Source: Kitagawia praeruptora (Eukaryota > Streptophyta > Magnoliopsida > Apiales > Apiaceae). From it: 64,000 nt of DNA. The notes under the pieces are model-generated. The model did no database searches and was not told where the DNA came from. It was given only the letters and a program-made list of their open reading frames with translations. Made by a program: the position numbers and the translations under genes. Below, piece after piece: positions 30,633 to 43,272 of the stretch (its first letter is position 1; each line of letters begins with the position of its first letter). Location: NCBI GenBank assembly GCA_037693485.1, contig CM075354.1:91385001-91449000 (forward strand), read 5' to 3'.

Positions 30633-33600
30633 TATAACGCCTTAGAAATTTCGATATTTAAAATTATTTATTTATTATAAATTATAAATTATATTATGTG
30701 AGTATTGTTGGAAAGTGGAATGTATGTGAATTTTTGCTTATGTGATTAAATGATTTTAAGAGAAGTTGTGAAGGTTTATGTAATTTTATTTGTATTTTTG
30801 AGGATTTAAGAATATTTAAATCATGTATTTGTGATCCTCTGTAAATTTTATAAAATTATCGGAGGGATTAAAAATCATGAAATCTTTTGTAATATTATCT
30901 TTATAATATTATTTAAGTAGATTAATATTTTAAATTATGGATATTGTTTAATTTCCTTAAGTTAATTTGGAGAGTTAAGTTGCTAATTATAATTATTTGG
31001 TCAATTTGTGAGCAGGTAATATGCTCGGGTCTTGTAAGTGGTATTTACTAATTGTTATTGTCATGTAATAATTAAAAGTTAAAAATTTGGGAGACTTTGT
31101 TGAATGTCGGAGTTTGAGTATTTTATGTTGATTGTTAAGTACAACTAGTTAGTGCCATATAATGCGTAGCTATATGAGTTGGCTAAATTGTAAGTGTATA
31201 TGTGTTAAATGTTGTAAGTCGAGTCATACTAATTGTTGGAGGCCATAATTGTCATAGTAGTGGTCAAGTACTTGGTGGTGAAACATATGTGGGTAAATGA
31301 CTTTTAGCTACTAAATATTATTTGTCGTGTAACGTTGGAATTTATATGAGATTGCTAGTTGTAAATGGTTTATGTGGAATAACTGTAGTAGTCAAGTATA
31401 TATTGGTAAATGCTAATGTGCTAAGAGTTTGTGGAGTTACTAAGTAATGTCTATGTGTTAAATGTTAGAATTTTATAATAATTAGAATTGTGCTAGGGGT
31501 TATGAGAAGATCACAAGTTTTTAAATGTCAATATTTAAAGAACTTGTGTAATTCTTTTCGACTAATCCCTAGGGCTTACGAATATCCATGATTAGCTATC
31601 ACGAGTATAATTAATATACTTGAGTGATGCGATCATTGATATAGCGTAAGTAATAGTTAGTGCTAGGGGTTGTTCCCTAGGGCTTACGAACATCAATGAT
31701 TGATTGTCACGTGTATCATTAAAATGCGTGAGAAATACGATCATTGGTGTAGCGTAAGTAGTAGTGTAATGTAAATCATTATGTGCTAGGTGCCGCATGT
31801 CTGGGCGGGTACTTTTCTTACTTATTTATTTTTATGTTGCTGCAAGTTGAGGCAGCTTTATTTTTGTTAAAGCAGGGTTGAATTGTATTTGAGGGGCTAT
31901 GCCCATAGTCCGATAAACGAATACTTCATGCCGAAATTTTCTAAAAATCCCCTACAAATTTATTTAAAAATCTATTTAAGTTATATGATTTGGTGATTTA
32001 AAAGTATATGGTGATTTTCGAGAGTCAAGGTAAGTGTTATAGTTGATATGTATTGTTGTGAAGTGGTTGCCTAGATGGTAACTAAGTGTCGAGTAATCAT
32101 ATGTGTTAAGTATTTATGTGGAATGAGTATTTGAGTTAGTGGTTGTCTTGAAACTATATTATGAATGTGATTAAGTATGTTTGTATAAGTTATATAAGTA
32201 AGCGTTATAGGACGCGTATGGGTAGAGTAGAGCAAAACAATAAGATTTTGCTTAGTTGGATACTAAAATAGTATTTGACCTTGAAAAGGTTTGAATAGGA
32301 ACCTAGCCAAGGCTAGTGCGGGTGAATTGATGTGGAAACTGGTAAAGTGCAAAGGATGAAAGTGGGACCGAGTGAGAAGCCACATGTAAATGAAAGAGAT
32401 TGGCGAGAAGATAAGTTGAGTATCGATGGAGAATCAGGGACTCCATGAATCGAGGCAAGTGTTTTGCTCATCACTTATCATTCAAGTGATAAAGTTCAAT
32501 TTCTTGTTGCATTATATGATAAGGACAAAGTATATTTAGAAAGTGTATTGTTTTTTCAATTAGCATGAAAAATGTTTATTTCCCCACCCTCAGATCAACT
32601 ATGGAATTTTAACGAACCTCACAAATAGCTTTTCTACACAATGCCATTCCTTTATTCTTCTTCGCTTACGTTGAGAATTTACTGAATAAGAAAAGAATCC
32701 AGATTTCAAACCCTTATAAATATCTGTTAACAAAATTTTTGATTTTAATATATTTTACCCAAGTAACCTTAACTTGTTTCTTCAATTATGTCGAATACTG
32801 TTTCACTTGTACCTAATCATACAACTTTACCTTTGTAAATACATCATGTTGTGTCGATTTACTTTCTTTTGTTATCAATTCAAATTGATATTGTCGAATC
32901 TTATTTCCTTGATTATCTGCACTTGAATCTATAAATGTTGGAATTGAAATAGTATGTCTTTCTCGGAATTGAATAAAACGCCAGATACCCGATTCCTTGT
33001 CTAAATTTATTGATATACCTCTTGACTCGAATTAAATAAGGTAGTCGATTGTTCCGACACCGGACCTGAATATTAAAGATAGAATTGGAAGTTTTATTAA
33101 ATGAAAAATGTTTTCAGGACTGAGGACGCCAGTCCATATACGAGTATTATATTATAGGCCAAAAGGGGCCTTGGATCCAAATGAGTATTTGGATATACCA
33201 AGAGAGTATATCCGGAGTTTTAGTGTGACTGATCATCCACTTTAACTCATAGCGTCGAAGCGAAAAAAATCCAATTCTATTCTATAAATTGAGTATCCAC
33301 TTGAACATTGACTCTTTGCTTGACCGTGAGTTTCCAAGTATTAGTATCGAATAGTTATTGTTCAACTTTGAGTTTTCAAGTATCAGTATTAAATCGTTAA
33401 AGCTTGATTCCCTTGAAGTTTATAATGCTCATTTCTGTTGAACAAAACACTTATACGTTCTAGTTCCTATTGCACCTCATTTATGATGAAGTATTAGCCC
33501 TCGTGGCAATTTAAAAGTATCATCATAGATCCTTTCACAGTATGAGTTGAAATTCCTTCGTTATCAGAATTGTTTTGATATTGAAATTGTTATCACTTTA

Positions 33601-33991
33601 TGCACTTGCTGAGCATTGTTGGCTCACTCTTGCTTTTGTTTGTTTTCCTCAGTTAATAGTGGAGTTAAGTAATCCTAGTAGTGGACAATGAGTATTGGTC
33701 TCCTGGCAGCGAAAAGAGGCAGTTGAGTTATAGATTTCGCCAGGCAATGGATTGCGAATGGTCAAGGTTGGAGATATAGTTAGATAGTGATTTCGTTTAT
33801 TCACAAATGTATATTTTTATTATTCTGAGATTGAGTTGTAAGAAGTAGTTCGGTAGTTTATTTCATACAATAACCTGTAAAAGATCTTGGTTTAAGGGGT
33901 TTTATTATTAAGGTTGTTTATTTGCAGAGATGTATAATATTGTTTATGGTTAGTGGCCCCATATCTGTACCCCGGATTTTGGGATGCTACA
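30633..33991 (+). repeat. Solo LTR of a Gypsy element, 3359 bp
   Basis: Flanked by exact 5-bp repeats ACGTC (30628-30632 and 33992-33996). It starts TATAACGCCTTAGAAATTTCG, close to the common plant Gypsy LTR start TGTAACGCC with G-to-A at the second base, and ends GGATTTTGGGATGCTACA. Near the 3' end it has a GCTGAGCATTGTTGGCTCAC stretch resembling the same region of the complete Gypsy LTR (about 12955-12980), so a chromovirus origin is likely. No internal domain; the rest was lost by LTR recombination. Confidence 0.78.
31567..31790 (+). repeat. 108-bp tandem duplication inside the solo LTR
   Basis: Two diverged copies, each starting CCCTAGGGCTTACGAA (31567 and 31675) and carrying GATCATTG and TAGCGTAAGTA. 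Further fragments (GTGCTAGGGGTT) lie just upstream. Confidence 0.75.
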
Positions 33992-34660
33992 ACGTCAGCT
34001 GACGTCATTATCTCAGTTGAAGCTCCGGCGTCTCTATCCCTCTATCGGTCGCCTCAAAATCGTCGTGCTCAGTTCTACCCCCTCCGGTAACCTCCACGAA
34101 AACTGAAGACGCCAAAACGATGCTCACAGCTTCCTCTCCACTTTACCATCTTCATTTGTTGATTTATGGCCCCGCAGGGGCGTGGACAAACCAATCGGAA
34201 AATTTGCTCGGAAAAAAGTTCAAATCGGGTATTTCGATTCCGGCAAAACAAATCAAAATCTAATGGTATAGAAATGTAGAGGGTGAAAAGGCGAATATTT
34301 TGGTATATAATATGCTAGTGCTCGATGTCTGCAAAGTACTGAACGTATTGGTCAAAGTTTTGCTCGTAAAATGACTCCGGCACGAGTAGAAAACGATGAA
34401 CAGTTGTTAGGGATACGCATGTACAACATGCGTATCAGAAGCCACGCATGTATAACATGTGCAACCCTAGTTACTTTTCACGTTTACATTATTGATTTTA
34501 ACAAAGTGTACGCAGTGTCCATATGCGTGGCTGTCCTATCCCTATACGCACAGCGCAAATGCGTAGTCATTTCGTTATTTTGGGTACCTTTTCTGAAAAT
34601 CGTTATTTTGGGCACTAAACTTTATATTTGGTTATTTAGGGCTTTCACCCTTCATTTCAT

Positions 34661-34772
34661 ATAATTTTGAAATAATTAATATTCTTAAAAACATTATCCC
34701 ACAAGTAGATGTATAATGGAAACTTACATAAAAACACTTAAATTTGGGCTTAAACGGGTACCAAATATGAAA

Positions 34773-34825
<53 letters not shown>

Positions 34826-35965
34826 AAGTAATCATGTTTGTATAATTCATTTCATAATTGAATTATTCTTTTTTTGTAATTTTAAATCTTATAAAAAGAA
34901 ATAGTAATTATGTGAAAAACGTTTGGTATAATGAAATTTAGAAAAATATGAATGATCAAAAGAATAAATTTCAAAAATACATTATTTTAAAAATAAAATA
35001 AAAATAATAACCAGAATTTATCTGAATAGTATTTATAAATTGGGATAAATGAGTTATGTGATATGACATGGTATAGTTGTTCGCGGTCTAGTAATGGCTA
35101 AAAAATAGAAGAAAAAATATAGTAATTATAAACATTCTATTAAAATACTTTAAAAAATATAAAAATTCAATAACATTTTGTAATAAAACGATTATAAAAA
35201 ATAATACTAATTTTTTCTAATAGAAATTAAAATCATATATTATTTGTTAGTCATCGAGGCATGTTTGTACACATTTTATAACAAGAATAATTGATCATAG
35301 TAATGCTGTGCAATACTTACATGACTCCTTAACTACGGAATCCAAGATCAATTTTCGATCATGTAATTGTGTATTTAGTTATAGGAATCAATTTCATCTT
35401 TGTATTGTACAAATTAGTCAGTTAATAATGCATGAAAGTAGATTATTGGATCATGACTCAAGTTTGAAGAAAAAGACTAAAAATAAACACAGTTGAAGTT
35501 TGAAGAATACATAAAATTTGCCTAAGTACATATTCGAGAAGTAATTTACTCTATCAGAGAAGTTAAAGATTCGACATATTAAGGATTCGATATGTGAAAG
35601 ACACAATTCGATATCTCAAGAAGTTAACAGGTCAAAGCTTAATTCTGAATAGTACTTATAAAATTTTTCGTACATTGCACGGATTTAAAATTATATAATT
35701 GGCATAAATGGGTTATGTGGTATGACATGGTATAGTTGTTAGCGGTACAGTAATGACAAAAAATTAGGAGAAAAAATATAGTAATTATAAACATTCTATT
35801 AAAATAATTTAAAATAGATATATAAATTCAATAACATTCAGTAATAAAATGATTCTAAAATATAATAATATTTTTTTCCAAGTAGAAATTAAGGAGAAAC
35901 AGCTAAAGAAGTGGATATGGTCAGTGTGCACCTGGCAAGCCTACGAAGAAGTTTAGAAAAAAATA
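34661..35965. other. AT-rich region with TA microsatellite and direct repeats
   Basis: No coding signal. A TA run covers about 34778-34822. A diverged direct repeat of about 200-250 bp occurs at 35026-35228 and 35645-35891 (shared: TATGACATGGTATAGTTGTT, TATAGTAATTATAAACATTC). A shorter unit AAGGAGAAAC ... TGGATATGGTCAGT at about 35893 recurs right after el2 at about 55419, so el2 landed in a short tandem array. Confidence 0.6.
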
Positions 35966-36720
35966 TGTTAGGAATAATTCATGAGTTGTGATGTTAAGAA
36001 TAGAATTTTACTTATACTTCTTGTATATCCTGATCTTATAAAGGATTTAGCACTTTGTATAGGAGATATGTGTTAGACAGTAGTCTGTAGAATTTTAGTC
36101 AGGAATGAACAGTGCATCAAGTACTACATGTCAGGAACTGAGATTGAATCCTGATATGTCAAGTCAAATACTGATCAAGTACTGATGGGATGGTCAGATC
36201 CTGATGCAAGATGGAATCCTGATATCAGTCGTGTTACTGATTATATCATTATGGATGCTACAGAAACTGGCAAGTGCTATAAAACAGGATCTTTGTTTGA
36301 GGAACAAGCAAGAAGATTTCATGAAGGAAAGAATTTTCTATTGATGGAAACTATCAACTGGAAGGCAGAACATTGTCATGTATAGATTATATCTTTCTGT
36401 TATTAGTTGATAGGTAGCATTATAAATACTCTCTCAATATCATTGTAAAGTGAGTAGTACGTGAGTTCGAGTTGTGAATGTGCGTAGCTCTGTATAAGGT
36501 TTGTATTCGAGAGTTCGAAACAAACAGAGAGAGTTTTATTTTGTCAGCAGCTGCTAAAGGTATTTGTACACCTTTGGTAGAGTTTGTATTTGATTTATTT
36601 AATACAAACAGAATTTGATTCATTCGTTTATTCTTGTATATCTAATCAAGCAAAAATCAGACATGATTATATAACTTGTATTCAACCCCCCCCCTCTTCT
36701 ACAAGTTATTCGAGTTAACA
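35966..36720 (+). repeat. el2 5' LTR (755 bp)
   Basis: Starts TGTTAGGAATAATTC and ends TTCGAGTTAACA. U5 carries TATTCAACCCCCCCCCCTC before TTCTACAAG. ATCCTGA words occur four times (about 36027-36215). A 66-codon ORF inside it is also in the 3' LTR but lacks coding features. Confidence 0.93.
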
Positions 36721-36722
36721 AT

Positions 36723-36737
36723 TGGTATCAGAGCAGG
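36723..36737 (+). promoter_or_regulatory. el2 primer-binding site (tRNA-iMet type)
   Basis: TGGTATCAGAGCAGG two bases after the LTR, matching the complement of the initiator methionine tRNA end over its first 12 bases. Confidence 0.85.
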
Positions 36738-36769
36738 TTGATTTCGAATAATCATAAAGATCTGCAATC

Positions 36770-39058
36770 ATGTCTGGTTACAAGGATAGGAATACTAAGA
36801 TTCCTATGCTCAAGAGAAACGAATATACTCTATGGGAAGTAAAGATGTTGCATCATCTGGAAGCAACAGATCCTGATTATCTTGACAGAATCAGAGATGG
36901 ACCTTTTATCCCAACGAAGGTTGTTGGACAAGCAACTGTTGATGGTCAAGTTTTTCCAGAACATACAGCAGAGAAGCCAAAATCTGAGTGGTCAGATAAG
37001 GACAAGGAGAATGTTCTTAAAGATGCTAAAGTGAGAAACATATTATTCAACAGTCTTGATTCTGTTCTCACTAACTATGTTCTCTCTTGTAAAACTGCTA
37101 AGGATATATGGGACAATCTTAAGGTTCACTGTGAAGGAACTAAGCATGTCAGAAAGAATATGAGGACACTACTTATACAACAGTATGAGTACTTTGAATC
37201 CAAGTCTGGTGAGTCACTTACTGATACCTTTGATAGGTTTACAAAACTCATCAATGAGATGGCCATGCATGGTAAATATTATGACTTGGAGGATATGAAT
37301 ACAAAGTTCATGAAATCTTTGCCTGATTTCTACAATGAGAAGATATCTGCGATTGAGGAAGCTAATGATCTGGATGAGATATCATTAGAGGCAATGTATG
37401 GAAAACTGAGAGCTTATGAACTTGACAAGCAGCAGAAGAAGAGAAGGAGTGAAGGAAAGATGAAGATTGTTGCACTTACTGCTCAATCTGAATTAAAGAA
37501 GCTTCCAGAAGAACAGCATGAAGAGACTGCTGTAAAGAACTCAAGGAAGAAGAAAAGCAAAGAAAATTCTGAGTCAGAGACTACTGATATAGACTCTGAC
37601 AACAGTGATTCTGAATCAGAAATGTAGGAACTCTTTGCTATGTTTGCTAAAGCTTTTAAGAAAGGAAGATTCAACAGGAAAAGATTTAGCAAAGGACCTT
37701 TTCAAGAGTAGGAGGAGAAGAAGAGTGACAAAGGCAAAAGTACAATTGTCAAGCTTGATAAGGCCAAGATCAAGTGCTTTAACTGCAGTGAGTTTGGACA
37801 CTTTGCTAGTGAGTGTAAGAAGCCTAGGAATTCAGGAAAGGGTAATGCACTTATGGTCACACAGAAGGATTGGGCTAATTCCAGTGATTCTGAAGATGAA
37901 TTGGATTATGACAACATTGCATTGATGGCAAATGTTTCAGACAAACCTGGATCTCCAAAGAAAACTTCTCCATCCTCTGTTAAGGTATCACTTCACTCTC
38001 TTGATTCATTTGATAGCTTAAATTATGATGAAATTAGATCTATCCATGCTGAGTTTAAAAATCTTATGACTAATTTTAGAATTCTTACTTGTGAAAGAGA
38101 TGAACTTAAGGTTAAGAATGATAAATTAGTTGATAGAAATAATTTTCTTGAATCTGAGTTAATTCAAATGGAAGAATACAAGTTAAGTTCTGATAAAGCT
38201 AAGCATGATTATAGTGTCATTCTTGAGGCTTATGACTATGTCAGAAAAGAACTAGAGGAAGAGAGAGATGTGATTAAGACCATTAACAATTCTGGTAAAA
38301 AGACTATAGAAATCTTTGAAAGTGGAATTCGTGGTAAAGTTAATGGTTTAGGTTTTGATAAAGCTAGACAAGAAAAAATAGCTATTGTCAATGATGATAG
38401 TAAAGTAGAAGCTAGCACATCTAAATCTGAAGGTAAGAAAATTGTTTCTGAACCTAATCATGTTAAATTTGTTGATTCAAAAGGTACCCCTGTTGTACAC
38501 AAAAGGATCAACAATACTAATTCAGATGAGAAAGTGTTAGAGAAACCTAAGAATGTAAACATAGGGTTTCTGTCTAAGTCTCAGTTGAAACAGAGATTAG
38601 ATGGTCTTTCAGAGTCTAGCAAGATCAAAAGAAATAGGAATGGAAAAGAAGGTATTAACAAAGAGAATAATTACAAGAATGTACCTAATGCACCTAGGAA
38701 AAAATGCTATAAGTGTGGAAATCATAATCATTTGGCCCTAGACTGCAATCAAAAACCTTCTTGGAAAACTGAGTCCAAATTCCCCAAGACTTAGAAAATT
38801 CAATACCAACCATAAAAAGCTTGTTATCATTGTGGTAGTTTACTTCATTCCATTTACATGTGTAGAGAATATCATGAACTGTATTATGACTATTATTCTC
38901 TGAAATCTGAAACTCCTTATCACAAACAGTTTGTGAAATCAGAGTCTAAGGTTGACTCTGCAACAGGTAAAGTAAAGGCAAAATCTTCAAAGCCTGTTGT
39001 TTCTAAATCTAGTAAGAAAGGATCCAATCAAAGTTGGGTCCTAAAAAATTCTAACTAG
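36770..39058 (+). pseudogene. el2 gag, with in-frame stops
   Basis: Copia gag of the UBN2 type: start MSGYKDRNTKIPMLKRNEYT, then WEVKMLHHLEATD, CEGTKHVRKNMRTLLIQQYE and AYELDKQQKK. It builds the particle and packages RNA. One frame runs the full length and is cut by stops at 37625, 37709, 38792 and 38813. It has three zinc knuckles or remnants: CFNCSEFGHFASEC, CYKCGNHNHLALDC and CYHCGSLLHSIYMC. Between the first two is a long coiled-coil region (about 38000-38300), a usual feature of Sirevirus gag. It ends SNQSWVLKNSN at TAG 39056-39058; pol follows in the -1 frame. Confidence 0.88.
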
Positions 39059-42000
39059 TTACTTTTTGTTTGCAGGGCACAGGAAAGAAGCATTCAATTA
39101 TCTTGGACAGTGGATGCTCTGGACATATGACTGGAAAGAAGTCTCTACTTACAAAGTTTGAGAGGAAAGCTGACCCAGTAATATCTTTTGGAGATGGCAA
39201 CAAAGGAGAAACTCTGGGATATGACTCAATTGTTTTGGGGAATGTCATCATAGAAAATGTAGCACTGGTTGAAGGCTTGAAACATATTCTTTTAAGCATA
39301 AGTCAACTGGGTGATAAAGGTTACAAATCAATCTTTGACAAAGAAGGATGCAAAATCTTGAATATGCAGAATGGAGACATTGTTCTAACTGGTCAAAGAC
39401 ATGGTAACATATATGAAGCCAGCTTAAGTGATACATCTAAAGGAATTGTTAGATGTCTCTACAGCAAAGCAACAAGTGATGAAAGCTGGAATTGACACAA
39501 GAAACTCTCACATCTTAACTTCAAGAAGCTTAATCAACTTGTTAAGCACAATCTTGTGAGAGATCTACCTAAGGTAAATTTTGTGGAAGATGGACTTTGT
39601 GATGCCTGTCAGCTTGGAAAACAAAGAAGAACCACTTTCAAGAGCAAGACAGAAAATTCAATTACTTAACCATTTCACATGCTACATCTTGATCTATTTG
39701 GTCCAGTAAACATTATGTCTATCAGCAAGAAAAGATATGCTCTAGTGATAGTGGATGATTTCACAAGGTTTACATGGGTGTTCTTTCTACACAAGAAGGA
39801 TGAAGCTCCTCGGCAAATCATTGAACTTGTCAAGATTATTCAGAATAACTCTGAGTACAAAGTCAAAGTACTTAGGAGTGACAATGGTACAGAATTCAAG
39901 AATTCTACAATGGAGAATTTTTGTGCAGATAATGGAATCACTCAACAGTTTTCTGCACCTGGTACACCTCAGCAAAATGGTGTAGTGGAAAGAAAGAACA
40001 TGACTCTCATAGAGGCAGCAAGAACCATGCTTGCAGATGCAAAACTTCCAACCTTTTTTTGGGCAGAAGTTATTAACACTGCATGTTTCACTCAAAACTG
40101 TACCTTGGTAAATAGTCATGGAAAAACTCCCTATGAGATGATCAAAGGAAAGAAACCAAGTGTGAAATACTTTCACATCTTTGGATGCAAATGTTATGTC
40201 CTAAAAGTTCATCCAGAACAACTTGAAAAATTTGAAGCCAAATCGGATGAAGCAATCTTTCTAGGATATTCAGCATCTAAGGCCTTCAAAGTTTATAATC
40301 TCAGAACTCACATTGTTATGGAATCAATTCATGTTGCATTTGATGATAAGAAATTTGGAATTCTGCAAACTGATGAAAGCCATGACAAATTGGAATTTGA
40401 AAACCTGAAGGATTCTGAGATACTCTCCAGTGATGATGAAGGTTCTCCAGAAGGAATTTCTATTGCTTCTCAAAGGAATGCTACTGTTGAAGGGGAGCAA
40501 ATAAATCAAGGAGAACACAGTGATCATCAGGAGCAGACTAGCTATTCAGAGTCCACTCCATCAGGAACTGATCTTTCAGATTCTACTGAGGAAAGATCAG
40601 TAACTAGCAACAATATGGAATCTATTGATTCTATTGATCAAAGGGGAGTTATTGAAGGCAGAGAGATTTCTTCTACAAGAGATACCACTAAATTAGGGGG
40701 AGAATCTAGCAGAGGCAATCTACTACCTGTTAGAAAATGGACAAAGGATCATACTGAAGATTTGATTATTGGTGATCCAAATAGTGGTGTTCGAACTAGA
40801 AGATCAATTCAAAATGAATGCTTGTATAGTTGCTTTCTCTCAAATAATGAACCTAAGAAGGTTGAAGAAGCCTTACAGGATCCTGATTGGGTAATTGCAA
40901 TGCAGGAGGAGTTAAATGAGTTTGAGAGAAACAAAGTCTGGAAACTGGTACAAAGACCTAAAGATAGATCTATTGTTGGTGCAAAATGGGTTTTCAGAAA
41001 CAAGCTAGATGAATCTGGTATGATTGTAAGAAACAAAGCAAGACTGGTGGCCAAAGGTTACTCTCAGGAAGAAGGCATTGATTATGATGAGACCTTTGCA
41101 CCTGTAGCAAGATTGGAAGCAATCAGAATGTTTCTTGCATTTGCAGCTCATTCAAAATTCAAGGTATACCAGATGGATGTAAAGAGTGCTTTTCTAAATG
41201 CCAAACTTGATGAGGAAGTGTATGTGGAACAGCCACCTGGATTTGTTGATCCAAAGTTTCCAAATCATGTCTACAAACTTGACAAGGCACTCTATGGACT
41301 AAAGCAGGCACCAAGAGCATGGTATGAGACTTTATCTAAATTTCTTCTTGAAAATGGCTTCACAAGAGGTACAATTGACAAAACTCTATTCTTTAGAAAG
41401 ATAAAAGTTGAATTGCTTTTAGTTCAAGTTTATGTTGATGATATCATATTTGGCTCTACTAATGAAAAGTTGTGTGCTAAGTTTAGCAAGCTTATGCAGT
41501 CTAAGTATCAAATGAGCATGATGGGTGAATTAAATTATTTCTTAGGCTTGCAGGTCAAACAGACTGAGACTGGTATTTTCATTAATCAGTCAAAGTATAT
41601 CAAAGATCTTTTAAGAAGATTTGACTTTCAAGACTGTGCAGTTGCAAAAACACCTATGGCAACACCCACTAAACTAGACTCTGATCCTAAGGGAAAGAGT
41701 GTGGATAATACTAGTTATAGAGGCATGATAGGCTCATTGTTATATCTAACTACAAGTAGACCAGATATAATGTTTTCTACCTATTTATGTGCTAGATTCC
41801 AAAGTGATCCTAAGGAATCTCATTTAATTGCTGTGAAGAGAATTTTTAGATATCTCAAAGGAACTCCAAATCTTGGTTTGTGGTATCCTAGAGAATCTGA
41901 TTTCTTCCTAATTGGCTATTCAGACTCTGATTATGCAGGGTGTAAGATAGACAGGAAAAGCACTACAGGTACATGTCAATTCTTGGGAAATAGATTGATT

Positions 42001-42372
42001 TCTTGGGCAAGCAAGAAGCAACAATCTGTCTCAACTTCAACTGCAGAAGCTGAGTACATAGCAGCAGGCAGTTGTTGTGCACAACTCCTTTGGATAAGAA
42101 ATCAGTTGATGGATTATGGTATGACACTTAGTAATATTCCTATGTTTTGTGATAATACTAGTGCTATTAAAATTGCAGAAAATCCAGTTCAACATTCAAG
42201 GACTAAGCAAATTAATGTCAGGTATCATTTTATTAGAGAACATATTGAGAATGGTACTGTGGAACTTCATTTTGTTCCTACTGACAAATAGCTTGCAGAT
42301 ATTCTAACTAAACCACTTGATGAGACTACATTTAGTAGATTAGTAAGTGAGTTAGGAATGTTAAATTTCTAG
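39059..42372 (+). pseudogene. el2 pol (protease, integrase, RT, RNase H), with stops
   Basis: One frame from the gag end to TAG 42370-42372. Protease: LDSGCSGHMTG (about 39100). Integrase: zinc-binding HKKLSHLNF ... CDACQLGK, then the D,D-35-E core with DLFGPVN, SDNGTEFKN and QQNGVVERKN. Acidic linker, then RT with QMDVKSAFLNAKL and active site YVDDIIFGS (about 41432), and RNase H with SDSDYAGCKIDRKSTTG and STAEAEYIAAGSC. Stops: TGA 39493 where Sirevirus proteins have Trp-like sequence before HKKLSH, TAA 39667, and TAG 42289 inside the LADILTKPL motif at the position of the usual Gln. el3 has TAG at that same codon. Outside these points the frame is open and motifs are intact. Confidence 0.93.
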
Positions 42373-42890
42373 ATCTTCAACATCTGCAAAAGAAGCAAGG
42401 TATGTTGTTTTTAGCTTATAGACTTGATATTCTTGTCAGGATCTATATTTGATTGTTAAATGCTTTAGCTATAACACTTTGCCTTGATAAATTTCAGTAT
42501 GATAGACTTGTTAATAATCATCAAGATTAGAATTGTTATCAGGATGCTGACATCATCAGTATTGTGTCAGTATCAGGATTGTGAAAATTTTTCAGATCCT
42601 GACATTTACTTTGTGTAGTAATCTAATTCTAAGTTTTGATAAGTCAATGCCAGCAAACTTTAATTCATTCATATTAGTCAGATCATTTGATAAACAGGGA
42701 ACAACAGACAAGTAGATAATAAGAAATTGTATTTTCATTAATTGAAAGCATTACATACATGGAAATGAAATACAAATATCTTTTTGTCTAATTTCTACTG
42801 ATAATTTTATTCTTGTCTAAAGTTGTTACTGTTCTTAGTCTTCAAAGATCTACTTCAGGACAAGGAGCATCTCAAGAGTCACTTTTATGA

Positions 42891-43187
42891 TTACTTCTGG
42901 ATTCCTTGTCTGGGCGACTTGAATGAGAGTAGCTGACTTGAATGTATAGCATCTCCATCAAGATCAACCTCAGATTCTCGACCAAATTCTTCATCCTCAA
43001 GTTTTGAGGAGGTTAGAGGGTGATTGTATCCAACAGATGGATGTTCTAAGAGAAGGTTCTGGACATTATATGGATCTACTCCAACCATGTCTAAAACGAT
43101 GAGAAAAGTCATCTCTTCAAAGAGATGAATATTGAATCTTTGGTGTTCATCATCTGTGAGAAATTGAAAGATTGGGTTGAAGTTCAT
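42891..43187 (-). CDS. el2 antisense ORF, 98 codons, unknown function
   Basis: Opposite to the element, in the pol to post-pol spacer. It starts MNFNPIFQFLTDDEHQRFN in reasonable context (AACACAATGAAC) and has an acidic C-terminal half (KLEDEEFGRESEVDLDGD). Upstream on the minus strand is CCTTTATAAACC, TATA at 43272-43267, then a C/A-rich leader (CCAAAAACACACAAAACC) to the ATG 80 bp away: a coherent promoter-leader-ORF arrangement. I recognise no domain. Antisense ORFs are described in other plant LTR retrotransposons; their roles are unknown. It may be a conserved element gene or a captured host gene end. Confidence 0.55.
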   Translation of the reverse strand: MNFNPIFQFLTDDEHQRFNIHLFEEMTFLIVLDMVGVDPYNVQNLLLEHPSVGYNHPLTSSKLEDEEFGRESEVDLDGDAIHSSQLLSFKSPRQGIQK

Positions 43188-43266
43188 TGTGTTTTGTGGA
43201 AGCTCTGTTTTTTACAGAGAGGTTTTGTGTGTTTTTGGAGTTAAGAAAGGCAAAAGGCATCAAGGG

Positions 43267-43272
43267 TTTATA
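43267..43272 (-). promoter_or_regulatory. TATA box before the el2 antisense ORF
   Basis: TATAAA on the minus strand within CCTTTATAAACCC, about 80 bp before the antisense start codon; spacing allows a 40-50 base leader. Confidence 0.5.

Larger units (their letters stand above)
30462..34660. mobile_element. Candidate DNA element with TACGCA-rich ends, interrupted
   Basis: The two outer parts look like inverted ends. The left has GTCCAAAATAACG and GCCCGAAATAACAACG before a cluster of TACGCAT/TGCGTA words (30545-30625). The right, read in reverse, has GCCCAAAATAACG and ACCCAAAATAACG before a similar cluster (34566 back to 34407). Between them, after removing the solo LTR, is about 330 bp of more GC-rich DNA (33997-34260) that could be captured host sequence. 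Exact ends and target duplication were not found, so borders are approximate. A Mutator-like non-autonomous element is the best guess. Confidence 0.4.

Noticed and set aside
30633..33991. Reading the 3.36-kb segment as a complete element or as host gene DNA
   Set aside because: There is no coding region, primer site or second LTR; the ACGTC flanks fit a solo LTR.
34632..34850. Minus-strand ORF across the TA microsatellite
   Set aside because: The protein is mostly Tyr-Ile repeats from TA units.
36185..36385. 66-codon ORF in both el2 LTRs
   Set aside because: Its position in the LTR and its composition, driven by the ATCCTGA words, point to chance.
39040..39060. AAAAAAT in el2 as a -1 frameshift slip site between gag and pol
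   Set aside because: The new frame meets a TAA almost at once, and el3 has no matching heptamer.
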